Source: Arcuatula senhousia (Eukaryota; Mollusca; Bivalvia; Mytilida; Mytilidae). Taken from it: 64,000 nucleotides of DNA. Below are positions 1-9,866 of this stretch, piece after piece. The stretch spans positions 62,927,702-62,991,701 of the forward strand of contig OZ020307.1 of the NCBI GenBank assembly GCA_963971305.1. Reading direction: 5' to 3'. The notes under the pieces were generated by a model. The model had not been told where the DNA came from, ran no database searches, and was given only the letters and a program-made list of their open reading frames with translations. Each line of letters opens with the position of its first letter. The first letter of the stretch is position 1. The position numbers and the translations under genes were made by a program.

Positions 1-698
1 ATTCTGCACAAATCCCACTGTTTTATGGACTTTTTGTAGCTTTAATAAAAGTTTTTATTAACAATTAATATTTTTAAAGCTTTAAAAGACTGTTTATAAT
101 TTTATAATTTTTTGATTTATTATTACTTCAAATCAGAATGGCTGACATTACGCATATTTGTTCGGTTCAAATTTATCAAAATTGTAAATCTGGTATCGGT
201 TGCTATGAATATTATTATATAGATTGTGTAAGATGGTAGGAGTAAATATTCTACCAGTATTGTTGTTTATAGATCACTTTTCAAAGATATGCTTGATTGG
301 TTGTTGGGATAGTCGAATGGATTTCATTTCAGTAAGGCAGTAGTTACATCTTAAGACAGTATAAGTCTTAGAGTAAATTTTGCAAGAAAATTTGAAGAAG
401 TTTTTGGCCAGAAAAAAACTTACTAAAAATTGGCCGAGGAACAAGCTACAAAAAAAAACCCAATAAATAGATGAGCAAAAACACACAAATATATCCTTAG
501 CACTAGAAATAAATGATTAAAAAAAATATTCAACTAATTTTAAGTTTATAAGTTTTGTGAAAGTCAATATGAATATTCATTTGATTAATTACCTACACTT
601 ATTCAACTGATTGTATTAATTAAAAGCACCCCCGGGAAAGCCCCTTAATCCCGTACATTAATTATGTGTGTTTAGTCTAGTAGGCGTTCGGGGAACAA
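1..698. other. Unannotated AT-rich DNA
   Basis: No coding pattern, RNA gene or repeat shared with the rest of the window was recognised here. A 70-codon minus-strand ORF at 274-486 is low-complexity (Phe/Leu/Ser/Cys) and does not resemble a known protein. Confidence 0.5.
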
Positions 699-765
699 AC
701 CATGCCTTTACAAAAAAGAAAAAATGTTATTCAGTCTCGATCAAAATAACTTTCAAGTTCTTCAC
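699..765 (+). repeat. R5 short dispersed repeat, copy 1
   Basis: About 65 bp beginning ATGCCTTTAC and containing CAGTCTCGATCAAAATAACT recurs in inverted orientation at about 62825-62890, near the other end of the window. The two copies differ by a few substitutions and a small indel. The flanks do not match, so this is the shared core of some dispersed element that I do not recognise. Confidence 0.6.
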
Positions 766-1117
766 AGCGCATTTCAGGCAGTATAGGACTGTATTCGGCC
801 TAAAACCTGTTCCCGTCAACCAGATGTGAAATTTGAGCCCTAAAGAGCAATTAAATGATTTATGTGAAAGTTATAGATATTTTTGTTAATTGACATGGGC
901 CGAAATATCTTAGGAACGAAAGTGGCGAAATCAAGGAACGAAAGTTTCGACACAAAAGTTCTGGGGCAAGCCGGGGTCACAGATTTAAAATTTTTATCTA
1001 AAAACTATTGCCATATTATATTCTAGCGAAATATTGCCTTGCCAACAGTGTGTTTGGTAAACTTTTATAGAAGTTTTGTTTGCTGGTGCTAAAAATATAT
1101 CATATATTCGTATATTG

Positions 1118-1209
1118 GCTTTCGAATCTCGAATCTCGAATTTCGAATCTCGTATCTCAAATCTCGAATCTCGTATCTCAAATCTCGAATTTCGAATCTC
1201 GAATCTTGT
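1118..1209 (+). repeat. Minisatellite, (CGAATCT)n-like
   Basis: Roughly a dozen units of a 7-bp motif alternating CGAATCT, CGTATCT and CAAATCT (first units near 1124). It lies about 100 bp upstream of the truncated PLE-A copy. The reading frame through it is open only because the repeat lacks stops, so the apparent N-terminus it gives the downstream ORF is not real. Confidence 0.8.
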
Positions 1210-1307
1210 ATGAGCCTTCTGGGCTTTCGTTTTTTGTCCTTAAAACATATAATGTCATTATGGTTGTATTTTATACATGGTATGTAGTTTATCACAGAAC
1301 CCTTATC

Positions 1308-2603
1308 CAGAAACACTATATTGACTGTTTGACAGCTGAATTGGGGGTTGGTTGTACCAGCAACAGCACCACATACAAGGCTACAACACTGTCTAAGGAG
1401 GAAATCATTGACAATCACACATCTGTCATTTCCTCCGTCGGCCTTTCTGTTGGTGGCAGTAATGATGACATTCCATCCCTGTATTGGATTCCCAAATTAC
1501 ATAAAAATCCATACAAACAGCGCTTCATTGCAGGGTCATCCAAATGTACAACTAAACCTCTTTCAGTTTTGTTGACTTCTATACTTACGGCAGTCAAATC
1601 CGGCCTCCAGAAATATTACGATTGTTGTTATTCTAGAAATGGTGTCAATCAAATGTGGATCCTGAAGAATTCGAAAGAACTGATGGAGATTCTTAACTCT
1701 AAATCAGTTTCATCTTGTAACAGCATCAAAACATTCGATTTCTCCACACTTTACACTTCTATTCCACATGAACAACTGAAATCGCGATTGGCACAGCTGA
1801 TTAAACGCAGCTTTTTCAAAAAGAATGGAAAACGCAGGTACAAATTTCTTGTAGTCGATTATACCAAGACTTACTTTGTCATCAATGAGTCTAAGAAAAA
1901 GAACAAATTTACAGAAGACCAAATAATCGACATGCTCAACTTTCTTATTGACAACATATTTGTTCAGTTTGGTGGACGTGTTTTTCAGCAAACAATAGGA
2001 ATTCCAATGGGCACTAATTGTGCACCTTTGCTTGCTGATTTGTTTCTTCATTCATATGAAGCAGACTTCCTGCAATCTCTTCTAGACAAAAAAGACTGTA
2101 GACTAGCTCTCTCTTTCAACCTCACGTTCCGTTATATTGATGATGTCCTTTCACTAAACAATTCTCGATTTGGTGACTTTCTCCATCTCATATATCCACA
2201 GGAGCTTGAGATAAAGGACACAACGGATTCTAGGAAGTCTGCTTCATATTTAGATGCACATCTCGAAATTGACTCTCAAGGAAGACTTTCAACAAGGCTC
2301 TATGACAAACGTGATGACTTCAACTTTCCAATCGTCAACTTTCCCTTCTTGTGTAGCAACATTCCGTCCGCTCCAGCTTATGGAGTTTACGTATCTCAAT
2401 TGATTCGTTACTCCAGAGCGTGCGGGACTTACATCGATTTCCTTAGCAGAGCGACACGTCTGACGCAAAAATTGCTCACACAGGGTTATGTTGCTCCTCG
2501 GTTGCTGTCTTCACTCAAGAAATTTTACGGAAGACATCATGCACTTATAGACAAATATGGGATTTCGATCTCTCAGATGACTGCAGATGTTGGTTTGTCA
2601 TAG
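1308..2603 (+). pseudogene. PLE-A reverse transcriptase, N-terminally truncated
   Basis: About 430 codons without a stop encode the core of a Penelope-like RT. Visible motifs in order are YWIPKLHKNPYKQRFIAGSS (1482-1541), DFSTLYTSIPH (motif A region), QQTIGIPMGTNCAPLLADLF (motif B region), FRYIDDVLSLNN with the catalytic YIDD near 2131-2142, and a conserved C-terminal stretch YDKRDDFNFPIVNFPF. The open frame extends upstream to 1080, but that part is a minisatellite and unrelated flank. The N-terminal endonuclease and CxC linker expected of this family are missing, so this copy cannot encode a full protein. The RT core itself shows no frameshift or stop, which suggests fairly recent insertion. 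Confidence 0.85.
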
Positions 2604-2884
2604 GGTGTTGTTTTGTCTTCCTTTACCGGATTTGACACGCTGAATGGACTATTGGCAACGCGACGGGTGTGCTATAGCAAGCAGGAACTGCTTACTCTTC
2701 CGGAGCACCTGAGTTCACTCTGGTTTCGACTAGAGTTCGCGTTGTTGATTGATATTCAGTTGTTTTGTGTTTCCATGTTTTACATGTTGTCTGTTTTTGT
2801 CCCGTTCTTGTTGGTGTTTGCTGGTTTTGTCTCTGCCCTTTCGGACTTTTGATATTCGGATACCCCATTGGTACCTCTGCTTCT
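1308..2884 (+). mobile_element. PLE-A retroelement, 5'-truncated copy
   Basis: This copy starts abruptly inside the reverse transcriptase, at the point matching codons after the FVCKRHY segment of the fuller copy at 7612-9866. It runs through the RT stop at 2601-2603 and a 280-bp 3' tail ending GGTACCTCTGCTTCTT. The same tail ends the copies at 7612, 18884, 31167 and 36390. Truncation at the 5' end with a fixed 3' end is the usual result of target-primed reverse transcription. No target-site duplication could be defined. Repeat R6 follows at once. Confidence 0.85.
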
Positions 2885-2887
2885 TCC

Positions 2888-3200
2888 ATGATGTTAAAAT
2901 GACTTGCCTCATAAAAACAAGCCACAAACAAGTTTTATAAAATCTATCCTCCCTATATTTGTTCTGTCGTTTGTTTAGTATTTTCTCTATTTTATGTAAT
3001 TTTAAATTCTATGAAAAGTTGAATGCATCAATGTGTGAATTTTGTATAAAAAACAGCCATGCTGCAACAAATACTGGTTTGTATGACGTAGTTACGAATG
3101 ATTTCGTCGAAGAGTGAATTAAACTTTTCTGCTGTAAAACAAGTCATGCTACAGCTACAACGGCGGTGTAGTTGATACACACTTTTAGTTTTTATTTAAT
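2888..3200 (+). repeat. R6 dispersed repeat, copy 1
   Basis: Similar, in inverted orientation, to about 50660-51000. Shared landmarks are AAAATGACTTGCCTCATAA, CAAGTTTTATAAAATCTATC, TATTTGTTCTGTCG and CAAGTCATGCT. Identity looks like 70-80% by eye. It contains no ORF and I do not recognise its class. It directly adjoins the PLE-A 3' end, but no R6 sequence is seen on the other side of PLE-A. Confidence 0.6.
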
Positions 3201-3608
3201 TCAGACTTAGTGAAGTAATCATGGCTTATTCTATGTTAAAAACCATTTACTCATATCCTCGAAAATGGTTTTTTTTAACTAGTAGTGATAGTGTTCACAA
3301 CTTGAATTACTCCGGTTTCCCCCACAATTCAAATTGACCGCCCTACATGGCCCAGGTGCGTTGATAAATGGTTAAACACGATCACACACTGGTATTTAAC
3401 CCTCCCTCTGATATTTTTTAATGAGTTCGTATTAAGGTTTCTGTCAATCTCATTGGTAGGGCAAGAGAAGCATTTTCCGTGGGATATGTTATTCATATAA
3501 TTTTATTTAAGTTGATGAAATGTCTAATGTGGTCATTTTTTGGAAACAGTATATAGAGTAACAAAATGCAGTTTTGGTAAGTAGACCTGCATAAAATTGA
3601 CTGGTTTG
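3200..3608. other. Unannotated DNA
   Basis: No ORF, structural RNA or shared repeat was recognised between R6 and the endonuclease fragment. Confidence 0.4.
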
Positions 3609-3609
3609 A

Positions 3610-4062
3610 GATATTTTAGTTTCAAAGTCCAATGTTTACTATAGAAAAGGGTATAGAACATAGTTCACAAAATAATTGATGTCTTCCCTTGTTTTTAAAT
3701 ATTTTAACAAAATCAATTATGGTAGTATTTGAACGATGTTGTATTCCGGTATTACAATTTATTCGTCTACCATGCGACCATTTGTTCCGTTTATGAGGAT
3801 TCGTTAAATTCATGACAATAAAGTTTGAAAATATGGATGTTACCTTGTCCTATGATGTATCGTTAAGACCGAGACGGTTAACCGTTTGGAGTTTTCTAAT
3901 ACACTGAGTAGTTTCAGTCGTCTTGACTTGCAATACTGGCGTTTTCAAAATTTAGAATCTCTGTCTATGATTGCAATGGGTTGAACCTTTATGTACTGAA
4001 TGTCACGATTATGTTTATTCAGTTGATATAAAGTAGTAATCGCCTCGACACTTTTTCATGTC
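3610..4062 (-). pseudogene. PLE-C GIY-YIG endonuclease fragment
   Basis: The minus strand matches the endonuclease part of PLE-C at 56160-56565. Shared pieces are a YIKVQP-like segment near 3990, a LGLND-like segment near 3865, a basic stretch KRNKWSHGRRIN (compare KRNKRSHGKRIN in PLE-C) and a cysteine pair FCELCSIP (compare FCKLCSIP) near 3660. Only 3622-3813 stays open; the upstream part has stops and frame changes. The similarity ends just after the CSIP segment, the same point at which PLE-C is interrupted by a GT-AG segment. Either both copies end there by chance or an exon boundary lies there. Confidence 0.65.
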
Positions 4063-4063
4063 A

Positions 4064-4690
4064 TGGTACTGTAAATGTTTGTGCAACAGTTCGAAACAAT
4101 TCAAAACAAGAAGCATAGTTAACTTTAAAGGGATTTTTATCTGTTATAAAATTTAATGAATGTGAAATGCTATGAAGCGGATATGTTTGAAGATAAAGGA
4201 ATACCAATTATGCATGACCTCCTTAAATATGTAATGAACAAAAATATAGGCTGGTTTTAGTTCACTGACTTTAGGTCATCCTTAGTAGGGTAAATTTCTA
4301 ATAATAGTTATGTAAAGCTTAAAGTAGAAGTAAATGGAATGTTGAATAAGTGTACGCGACATAAACTACATTATTAACGATTTAAAAAAAATCAAAATAG
4401 AAGACAGCCAGCACTCTTCAATGTGACCAGAGATAGCATTTTGCTGTTTTGCAATTAGCCCTGGATTGAAAATAAACTACATATTATTCAAGCCCAATCC
4501 CAAAGTGTCAATAAAGACCCTCTGCTTTAGTAAAGAACAAATAACATGAATTCGACGAGCACAAACATCCGCTTCGATAAAGATTCCTGGCTTAAGTCAG
4601 GCTTATTCAAACATCTGGCGGGTTGAACAACTTTGCCCAACTGTTCCCCTATTGATATATACAATATTCAAACTGGTATAACAAGTGTTA
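4064..4690 (-). repeat. R3 repeat, copy (-)
   Basis: Reverse complement of the R3 tail seen on the plus strand at 49540-50080. Landmarks are GAAGCGGATATGTTTGAAG, TTATGTAAAGCTTAAAGTAG, GTGTACGCGACATAAAC and the segment reading CTTAAGTCAGGCTTATTC near 4590. It is non-coding here and ends shortly before the BEL/Pao LTR. Confidence 0.7.
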
Positions 4691-4780
4691 ACACTTAAGT
4701 ACGTCTTGTCTTTTGGCACCGTCATAATACACTGTTATTCCTCAAACACAATTAAAGCCACTATTGGGAATATGTTATTC

Positions 4781-5708
4781 TGTCTGGTACAAACAGATAG
4801 CTAACCATTCAGACACAACATAAAAAAGTCAACATTTATTTTAATAAAATGGCCCATGGTACATGGTAAAGTCAATGCATGGTACATGCAAAACAGATAA
4901 CAAAAGTTGATGACTCCATAATTTGTGTGACTTGTTGTTGTGACTCAAAACATGTGGTAAAAAGCTAAACAAGATGAAACAAAAGGAAAACTATACTAAC
5001 TGGAAAAATTGAACTTAAAAAAGTTACAAAAATAAAGTTAACTGAAAACCGAGCACAAAAATACTAAATAATGCACTTTAAACACAAAAATAACTAAATG
5101 AAAAGTACATTTAACCTTAAAAAGTAAAAATAAGAATCTTATATTTACCAAAAATTGAACAAAAGTCAAAATGAAGATGGAAAATCGAAGTTTAACCATT
5201 ATCTCAAAAAGTATGAAAATATACCAAAAATATTTACTTTTATGGAAAAATAAATATACACATACAAACATACAATCATAAATACAAAAATTCAACTTAC
5301 ATAGTGAGCTGTCACACAACGATGATAAATATATAACTCGATGAAAATTGTGGTGCACAATTGCATTCAAGGTGACATTCGAAAGTAAACAGGAAACAGG
5401 AACAGGAAATCGATACAAATTGAAAGTGAAAGTTACAATCAAACACATCTTAAGTCAAAAATTAGAACATTCTATAAATATACAATGGTGTGTCACAAAT
5501 TAGAACATGACTATAAATATGTAAATCTAAATATAGAAATCAAAAGTACCAAAATATAATAACAACAAGGTCAAAAATAAGAACAAACATACTACTGAAA
5601 TAGTCTAAATAGAAAATTTACAGAATAGAAATAAACTGCATAAGTTTCATGAAAATCATTATCTAAAGAGTATAATGACCATAATTAAAATGAATTTTGG
5701 ACATGACA
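4781..5708 (-). repeat. 3' LTR of the BEL/Pao element
   Basis: 928 bp. On the minus strand it begins TGTCATGTCC and ends ACCAGACA, giving TG...CA ends. It matches the LTR at 13962-14826 with only about two substitutions noticed, plus a 63-bp segment (5260-5322) missing from the other LTR. The open frame at 5038-5448 is LTR sequence and is not taken as a gene. Confidence 0.88.
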
Positions 5709-5720
5709 CTCCCCGTCTGA
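5709..5720 (-). promoter_or_regulatory. Polypurine tract of the BEL/Pao element
   Basis: Immediately inside the 3' LTR the minus strand reads CAGACGGGGAG and then the LTR start TGTCATG. A purine-rich run directly upstream of the 3' LTR is the expected plus-strand primer of an LTR retrotransposon. Called on position and composition only. Confidence 0.55.
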
Positions 5721-5846
5721 TATTTACATATATCAACCATGAAAATCATACAAAATCAAAATGGAAAAAAATGGAATAACAACACAAAAATACAATCTGT
5801 ACATCAAAAGACAATCTATCAAACAAAATACAAAAATGTTACACAT

Positions 5847-7611
5847 TCAAAGGAACCAATTGAGTAATTGGTCGGATATATGTTCTGGGTTGTCCATCTC
5901 GAACCACTTCCTAGTGAGTCCATCAGATCCAGGAAAAGTTTGTTCCACAATACCGATCGGCCAATCGTTACGATGGAGATCATTGTCCTTCATAATTACT
6001 ACATCATTGACTTCAATGTTAGGCTTTGATTGTTCCCATTTTGTGCGGTGTTGTAATGTTTGCAGGTAGTCTTTGCTCCACTTAGTCCAGAATTTATTGG
6101 CCATAACTTGAATCATTTTCCACTGATTCACATACATATCTCTCACATTTAAATGCTTGAAATCATCATTTGACGTGCTAGTTTTCTGAGTTAAAAGTGA
6201 GTTGGGTGACAACACAAATGGTGATTCATGATCAGTTGTTAAAGGCACAAGCGGTCGTGCATTCATAATAGCCATAGTTTCGGATACGAATGTAACAAGG
6301 ACTTCATGTGTAAGTTTTTTGTGTCGGAATTCAAAAAGAATATTGTCTATGATTCGCCTTGCCACACCTATAAGGCGCTCCCATGCTCCACCCATATTTG
6401 ATGAATATGGGGTATTGAAGTTCCAACAGATGTCTTTATTATTAAGGAAGGTTTGTACCTTAGTGTCTTCTGAAAAGATAGCTTGTATACCTAACTCCTT
6501 AGTGGCACCAATAAAGTTAGTCCCTCTATCAGAATACAATTCTTTGACTGGTCCACGAAACGCAATGAAACGTCTAAGAGCATTTATAAAGGAATTAGTA
6601 CTCATGTCCTCTAAGACTTCAAAATGAACTGCTCTACTAGACATACAGACAAAGATGACAATCCATCGCTTGGAATTTGCGCTACCGCCTCGTGTTCGTC
6701 GAGTTACTATCTCATACGGTCCAAAACAGTCTAAACCAACATAGGCAAATGGCGGACAGGGTTGAATTCTGAATTCAGGGAGATCAGACATTTTCTGAGA
6801 CAAACATTTTCGACGAAATCTTTGACAATGTACACATTTTGATAGTACAGACTGAATTAAACGCTTTAAACCAGTAATCCAGAAACCGGCAGTTCTTATT
6901 GACCCTTCTGTTATATGTCTACCCTGATGATGAGTGAGCTTATGAAAATGAACTACTAGTAACTTAGCTATATGGTGAGTGCCGGGAATGAGAATCGGAT
7001 GCTTTTCAGTATATAGAGAAGTGGAATGTTTCAATCTACCACCGACACGTAATACTCCAGAGGTATCTAAGAAAGGATCCAGTTTCAGAATTCGACTACT
7101 CTTAGCTATTTTGATGCCGTTGGTTAAGTTTTGTATTTCATTTGCAAAGACCTCATTCTGAACTTGCTTCACTAAATAAGTCTCAGAATCCCACTTGATC
7201 TGAACATGGTGACAATCTAATCCCTTAACTAATCTTGCTTTATGTTTTAATAAAGAAATAGCTCTAACTAAAGCTAGCCAGTTTGAAAATCGCTCAAATC
7301 GGTTGGTTTCTAATGTAGGTTTAGAAATTTGAGTTTTACAAGTTGTAAGCTCTTGTCGAATTTCTTTGTCAATCTCAGGTGATACTAATGGAAAGTCAAG
7401 GTTTTCGCTTGATTGCTCACGAAACAAAAATGCAGGTGGCTTAGTCCACTGATTGACAACTTCAATATCTGGATTACTAACAAATCTAGTGCCTAAGTCG
7501 GCAGGGTTTAAACTGGTTGGTATAAAAGACCATTGAGATGGATCTGAAACCTTATGTATCTTTTCAACCCGATTACTGACATATGTGAAGAATCTCCTAG
7601 TTGCATTGCAT
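5847..7611 (-). pseudogene. BEL/Pao pol, C-terminal part: end of RNase H and integrase
   Basis: Downstream half of the interrupted BEL/Pao polyprotein. The BEL/Pao reading resumes at CNATRRFFTYVSNRVEK near 7608, the segment that normally follows the RNase H SDSKVVLGY motif, which now lies at about 9868-9895. An HHCC zinc-binding region follows (H...HHQGRH...CVHCQ, 6820-6945). The integrase core then shows the three acidic residues in GLDCFGPYE (near 6730), YSDRGTNF (near 6530) and NMGGAWERLIG (near 6380). The C-terminal WPIGIVE...GLTRKW part is typical of Pao integrases. This piece shows no stop or frameshift. The open frame upstream to 7832 is the 3' tail of the inserted PLE-A and is not part of this protein. 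Confidence 0.88.
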
Positions 7612-9866
7612 AGAAGCAAAGGTGTACCAAAGGGGTAATCAGTATCATAAAACCGTAAAGACAAAGACAAAACCGGCAGACAAAAATCATCACAACAAAC
7701 AAACCACATAACAACATAAAACACAAACACACATAACAACAAAACCGCATTCAGCAACGCGAACTCAAGTCGAAACGAGAGTGAACTCAGGTGCTCCGGA
7801 AGAGTAAGCAGTTCCTGCTTGCTATAGCACACCCGTCACGTTGCCAAAGATTGATTAAGTGTTGGTCAAATCCGGAAAGGATGACATTACAAAACTCTAT
7901 GTCAAACCAACATCTGTGCTCATCTGAGAGATAGAAATCCCGTATTTGTTTACAAGCACATGATGTCGTCCGTAAAATTTCTTGAGTGATGACAACAACC
8001 TGGGAGCAACGTACCCCTGTGTTAACAATTTGCTTGTCAGCCGTGTGGCTCTATCAAGGAAGTCGTTGTACTCCCCACATGCTCTGGAATAGCGAATCAA
8101 TTGTGATACGTAAACTCCATATGCTGGAGCGGACGGAATGTTGCTACACAGAAAGGGAAAGTTAACTATTGGAAAGTTGAAGTCATCACGTTTGTCATAG
8201 AGCTTTGTACAAAGCCTTCCTTGTGTGTCAATTTCGAGAAATAGATCCAGATATGAAGCGGACCTCCTAGAATCTGTAGTGTCCTTTATCTCAAGTTCCT
8301 TCGGATATATGAGATGTAAATAGTCACCAAATCGAGGATTGTTTAGTGAAAGGACATCATCAATATAACGAAATGTGAGATTGAAGGATAAAGCAAGTTT
8401 GCGGTCCTTTTTGTCTAGAAGTGATTGTAAGAAGTCCGCTTCATATGAATGAAGAAACAAATCGGCAAGCAATGGTGCACAATTTGTGCCCATTGGGATA
8501 CCTATTGTTTGCTGAAAAACACGTCCACCAAACTGTACAAATATGTTGTCGATTAGAAAGTTGAGCATTTCTATTATTTGATCTTCTTTAAATTTGTTTT
8601 TCTTGCTAGACTCTTGGATGACAAAGTAAGTCTTTTTATAACCGACTACCAAATACTTGTACCTGCGTTTTCCGTTCTTTTTGATAAAGCTACGTTTAAT
8701 CAGCTGTGCCAAACGAGATTTTAGTTGTGAATGTGGAATTGAAGTATATAATGTAGAGAAATCAAACGTTTTAATGCTATTACATGATGAAAATGACTTA
8801 GAATGGAGATTTTCCATCAGTTCTTTAGAATTTTTGAGAATCCACATTTGATTGACGCCATTTCTAGAGTAACAACAATCGAAATACTTTTGAATGCTTG
8901 ATTTTATTGCCGACAATATTGATGTTAACAAAACTGAAAGAGGCTTAGTTGTACATTTGGATGACCCAGCAATAAATCGTTGCTTGTATGGAGTTTTATG
9001 TAACTTTGGAATCCAATACAAGGATGGAACGTCATCGTTCTTTTTGTCAACTGAAATGCCAAAGGAAGAAATGACAGAATTATGATTGTTGATTATTTCC
9101 TCCTTTGACAGTGTTGTTGCTGTATATGTGGTGCTTTTGCTAGTACAACCAACCCCTAATTCAGCTGTTAAACAATCAATATAGTGTCTTTTGCATACGA
9201 AAATGATGTTGTTAGGCGCTTTATCAGCAGGTACGACAACATATTTGTCATGTAAGGTGGACAATGTCTTCGCAACATCAGGGTTGTTGAAAATAGATGT
9301 TGTCTTGGTGCTCATCGAGCCTTTCAAAGAGTTAATCCTTTTCAAAACCAACGACCTCACAGACTTTACCCACTCAGAAAGAACGTCGCTTTCCTTTTCA
9401 TGTTCTTTTTTGGCCCATTTTCTGGCATAGTCTTCAACTGAATCCATAATTGTTTTGAAATTATGGTTCCAGTTAATTGCTCTAGGCTCACGATATTTTG
9501 GTCCTTTGGCCAAAACATCGCGGAGTTGGTCATTTTCCACTATGTTGAGGTCCCCGGTAATGACGTGGCCAGAGGGACTATATTTGAATGGGGATTTGTC
9601 ACAAGAACAGTCTGGTGGTTTTGCTTTGAGGTCGTTGATTTGGTAATCCCGCAAAACTTGTTTGTAGTTAAATACCTTAGGTGCAATGGTGGAAGTATAT
9701 GAATAAGAAATGACGGGAACACTTGTGTCTTTGAATTAAGAAGGGATATGTTCTGTAACAGATTTATGGTGTAAAATGTTTCCTAAATTTATGGCATCCA
9801 AACCTTTGTTTAAAAATGGAAGAGAAATGAAAGATCGATTGTCCTTGTTGTTTTCGTGTGGAACAT
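7612..9866 (-). mobile_element. PLE-A retroelement nested in BEL/Pao
   Basis: About 2.25 kb inserted in the RNase H region of the BEL/Pao element in the same orientation. The 5' junction lies near 9862-9868, where the RNase H reading VLGY gives way to PLE sequence. The 3' junction lies at 7611-7612, after the PLE-A terminal motif GGTACACCTTTGCTTCT. It is the longest PLE-A copy here but still lacks the N-terminal endonuclease, so it is also 5'-truncated. The few shared bases at the two junctions (CTATG) are too short to call a target-site duplication. Confidence 0.87.
7897..9866 (-). pseudogene. PLE-A RT with CxC linker, one nonsense codon
   Basis: About 655 codons in one frame, broken by a single TAA at 9736-9738. 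The N-terminal part (FLNKGLDAINLGNI) aligns with the start of the RT exon of PLE-C (YINRGLDFINI). A CxC linker follows (PPDCSCDKSPFKYSPSGHVI, near 9590-9620), then TGDLNIV and KGPKYREPR. The RT core has YWIPKLHKTPYK, DFSTLYTSIPH, IGIPMGTNCAPLLADLFLH and FRYIDDVLSLNN (YIDD near 8355-8370), then the conserved C-terminal region. A CxC motif linking to the RT is characteristic of N-terminal-endonuclease PLEs. The endonuclease itself is absent. Apart from the nonsense codon the frame is intact. Confidence 0.85.

Noticed and set aside
1080..1307. N-terminal 75 codons of the open frame that leads into the PLE-A RT
   Set aside because: They consist of a CGAATCT minisatellite and unrelated flank. Similarity to other PLE-A copies starts only at about 1308.
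5038..5448. 136-codon minus-strand ORF rich in Phe, Leu and Val
   Set aside because: It lies inside the BEL/Pao LTR, and the matching ORF in the other LTR is shortened by the 63-bp deletion. It is LTR sequence, not a gene.
7612..7832. Apparent N-terminus of the BEL/Pao integrase ORF
   Set aside because: This is the 3' tail of the inserted PLE-A, which happens to read in frame into the BEL/Pao sequence.
9736..9738. TAA in PLE-A as a recoded codon
   Set aside because: The stop is TAA, not TGA, at a site that is Tyr in PLE-C. A simple nonsense mutation explains it.
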